Shown: positions 22,859 to 24,533 of the stretch, one piece after another
Position numbering within the stretch: position 1 is the stretch's first letter
Layout of the letters: the number at the start of each line of letters is the position of its first letter
Assembly (NCBI GenBank): GCA_900618425.1
Contig: UZAN01047710.1
Coordinates: 1,225-25,757 of the forward strand
Length of the DNA: 24,533 bases
Direction of reading: 5' to 3'
From: Echinostoma caproni
Taxonomy: Eukaryota; Platyhelminthes; Trematoda; Plagiorchiida; Echinostomatidae
Notes under the pieces: generated by a model
Databases searched by the model: none
Seen by the model: the letters and a program-made list of their open reading frames with translations, nothing else
What the model was told of the DNA's origin: nothing
Position numbers and translations under genes: made by a program

Positions 22859-23239
22859 TCAAGAGAAATAAACCGCTTCACTAGTGGGTTACGCGGGTGT
22901 TGCTACACCGAACGATTGCATGCGACTGGATTGTTTCCGGAGTCCTATCGCCGAGTACGGGATGATATCATCTGTGTGCGACGCATTCTTCGCGGTGACA
23001 TGGGTCAAGAGTTGATGGAGTATTTCCCTCTGCGCGAGCAGACCAGGACTCGTGGACATGGACTTACGCTGTTGAAGCTTTCGTCCGTAGGATTACCTCT
23101 TCGGTTCCGGCTATCGCGAAGGGTAACCAACCTTTGGAACTCCCTTCCAGCTGACGTGGTGGAAGAGGTCAATGATAAGATGTTCAAGAGGAAGCTCGAC
23201 AGCGTCCTGCGAACAATGTGGTATGCAGATCTATCATGA
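22859..23239 (+). mobile_element. 5'-truncated non-LTR retrotransposon, C-terminal end of ORF2
   Basis: The frame is open from about 22862 to the TGA at 23237-23239. It reads FTSGLRGCCYTERLHATGLF, then ESYRRVRDDIICVRRILRGD, HGLTLLKLSS, RRVTNLWNSLPADVV and FKRKLDSVL. The pairing of a 'YxERLxxTGLxxxxYRRxRxD' segment with 'RVxNLWNSLPxxVV' and a final FKRKLD helix is typical of the end of ORF2 in LINEs of the CR1/jockey type. The reverse transcriptase and endonuclease are absent, which is the usual outcome of incomplete reverse transcription. The text is free of stops over about 125 codons, so this copy is younger than the 7.4-9.1 kb relic. It belongs to a different LINE family from that one. Antisense frames here are shadows. 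Confidence 0.87.
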
Positions 23240-23329
23240 ATGAAATCTTCGATTCTGTGGTGATGAGGCTCATACGGGAAATTACCTTCTGTCTCTAATT
23301 GAAGAACATTGAACATTGAACATTGAACA
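23240..23329 (+). mobile_element. 3' UTR and 7-bp tandem-repeat tail of the LINE
   Basis: About 64 bases after the ORF2 stop, the unit GAACATT is repeated three times at 23304-23324 and then partly (GAACA, 23325-23329). CR1-type elements commonly end in short tandem repeats rather than poly-A, so 23329 is the likely 3' end of the insertion. Confidence 0.7.
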
Positions 23330-23930
23330 ATATCAGTATGCAAGATATGGAATCGAATTTCTTTACTCTCACACTGGTTGAGTTTTCCTTGTTTTCGTAC
23401 TCAAAACCTTGGTTGCCTGTAATCATCTTTTATATTTCGTGTATCTGTTGGTGTCATTCTTAGATCCGATAGTGCGACCACCAAGGGGGCAAAAGACTAC
23501 TCAAGGCAGACAAAAATAGCCCTCTCCTATTTAGCGCAATGACAAACTAGGTTGGGAATAACTAGGGCGACGGACCCAATTGCCGAAAAAGAAAGGACAG
23601 TAGTGAACAATCGGCAGGAGAATACCGTCTGGCTAAAAGCGCTTCAGATGTGACCGGGGTTCCAATTGAATTATGTATATACTAACTCGACAAACGTGTG
23701 GAAAGCGTTTCGTCTATGAGAATCAAAAGTACCAAATTTTAATGCGTCGATAATTTTATTTTGGTTGTCAGACGGTTCCAAAATATCTTTATGGTAAAGC
23801 AGGTTTATCCAAAGCATGGTACTGACCAGATTGAGTTATCTCCAGGTTTGATTATTACCGTCCGAAATCCTGCAGGCTTTTTGCACTAGATTATGCATGG
23901 TTTACACTGTTTTCATTTACAAACTTTCAG
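23330..23930. other. No gene seen; ends in a good splice acceptor
   Basis: No recognisable frame. The last 30 bases (TTTACACTGTTTTCATTTACAAACTTTCAG) form a strong pyrimidine-rich 3' splice signal on the plus strand. Confidence 0.45.
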
Positions 23931-24088
23931 CTGAAGCGGCGAACTTAGCGGCAGCATATGAGTTGAACGAAACCTCAGGTACCCACAATGCTCTCGTTGG
24001 AGTTGGAAAACTTTTCAAATCGGCTGATATGAATACAGCAAATCACATTTTGGAAAAGTGCATCCTATCCACAAACAAGCTGTTTTGG
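23931..24088 (+). CDS. Candidate internal exon of an unidentified gene
   Basis: The exon follows a strong CTTTCAG acceptor and ends before GTGCGT, a possible donor. It carries two bases of a split codon and then 52 full codons. The protein piece is alanine-rich and helical in character: EAANLAAAYELNETSGTHNA, then LVGVGKLFKSADMNTANHIL and EKCILSTNKLFW. It resembles helical-repeat (TPR-like) proteins, but I cannot identify it. Translation before the acceptor (KLSAE preceded by AT-rich text) looks non-coding, and so does translation after the donor. It is on the strand opposite to the ankyrin gene, so it would belong to a different gene that continues beyond the window. Confidence 0.45.
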
Positions 24089-24307
24089 GTGCGTGTAATA
24101 AAATTTATTTTTTCTCCTCGTTCGACCTCAGTTCGGATTTGATTGCATAGTTAATGTCAACAATTTCGACCGCGGACGGGTTTTATGGTTGGTCCGTGGT
24201 GGGCCGGTTTCTCTCAACAGGTGAAGATTCCTTTACAGCTGACCGGTTTCACTTGGCAGTTCATCGTCACCCATTGATGTTGAAGTATGTGAATCGGGTT
24301 TTGGGTA

Positions 24308-24378
24308 GTTGTTCTTATTATTGTTGTTTTCGTCGTTGCTTTTGTTGTTGTGGTAGTGGTGGTGGTTGTGGTGGTTTT
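24308..24378. repeat. Imperfect GTT/GGT trinucleotide repeat
   Basis: The plus strand is a G/T-rich run of TTG, GTT and GGT triplets with interruptions. It produces low-complexity frames on both strands (Cys/Gly-rich on plus; His, Thr or Asn-rich on minus) that are artefacts of the repeat rather than genes. Confidence 0.8.
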
Positions 24379-24533
24379 TCGATATAATGAGATTCTGAAG
24401 CGTCGAAAGATCTCCACAAGTCTGTGCGCACCATGTTTGGATAACAAAAATTGAACTAATGCTCGTCGCCTGATGTGAATTCAATCGAGCCTAACCAGTA
24501 ATATGGAAAGCCACACATTCATGGCAGATACTA
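24379..24533. other. No gene seen at the window end
   Basis: Short AT-rich stretch with no recognisable feature. Confidence 0.4.

Noticed and set aside
23005..23343. 112-codon minus-strand frame
   Set aside because: It is antisense to the LINE ORF2 end and its repeat tail.
24214..24484. Threonine-, histidine- and asparagine-rich minus-strand frames
   Set aside because: They are produced by the GTT/GGT trinucleotide repeat.

Overview
The window looks like a low-gene-density, AT-rich stretch of a metazoan draft genome, most likely a parasitic flatworm (digenean-like). The reasons are long non-coding stretches, one good intron-bounded exon, and several decayed copies of non-LTR (LINE) retrotransposons and Penelope-like elements (PLEs) of types I associate with trematodes. 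The species cannot be named from the sequence. There are isolated ambiguous bases at 8041 and 14520 and a run of four Ns at 16664-16667. No operons, rRNA genes, CRISPR arrays or phage genes are visible.

Layout. 97-444 (+) is an unidentified reading frame with one internal stop. 1441-1590 and 3434-3739 (+) are short PLE remnants. About 7374-9085 (+) is a long, frameshifted LINE relic covering an endonuclease-like stretch, the linker, a deleted reverse transcriptase and the post-RT region. 9.1-13.1 kb is almost empty. 13923-14450 (-) is a 175-codon frame broken by one TAG. 15370-16788 (-) is the best host exon in the window: an ankyrin-repeat protein with clean splice sites on both sides, whose C-terminal half resembles the pre-membrane region of TRPM channels. 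16940-17016 is a tRNA-like, possibly SINE, sequence. 19468-20194 (+) is a clear PLE relic (RT C-terminal part plus GIY-YIG nuclease). 22859-23329 (+) is a 5'-truncated LINE tail ending in a 7-bp tandem repeat. 23931-24088 (+) is a candidate exon of an unrecognised gene.

How it fits together. The simplest reading is intronic or intergenic DNA around a minus-strand ankyrin-repeat gene. All five recognisable retroelement relics lie on the plus strand, antisense to that gene. The relics carry stops and frameshifts and are dead. I found no convincing new multi-gene system. The points most worth following are the ankyrin/TRPM-like architecture and the two unidentified reading frames broken by single stops.
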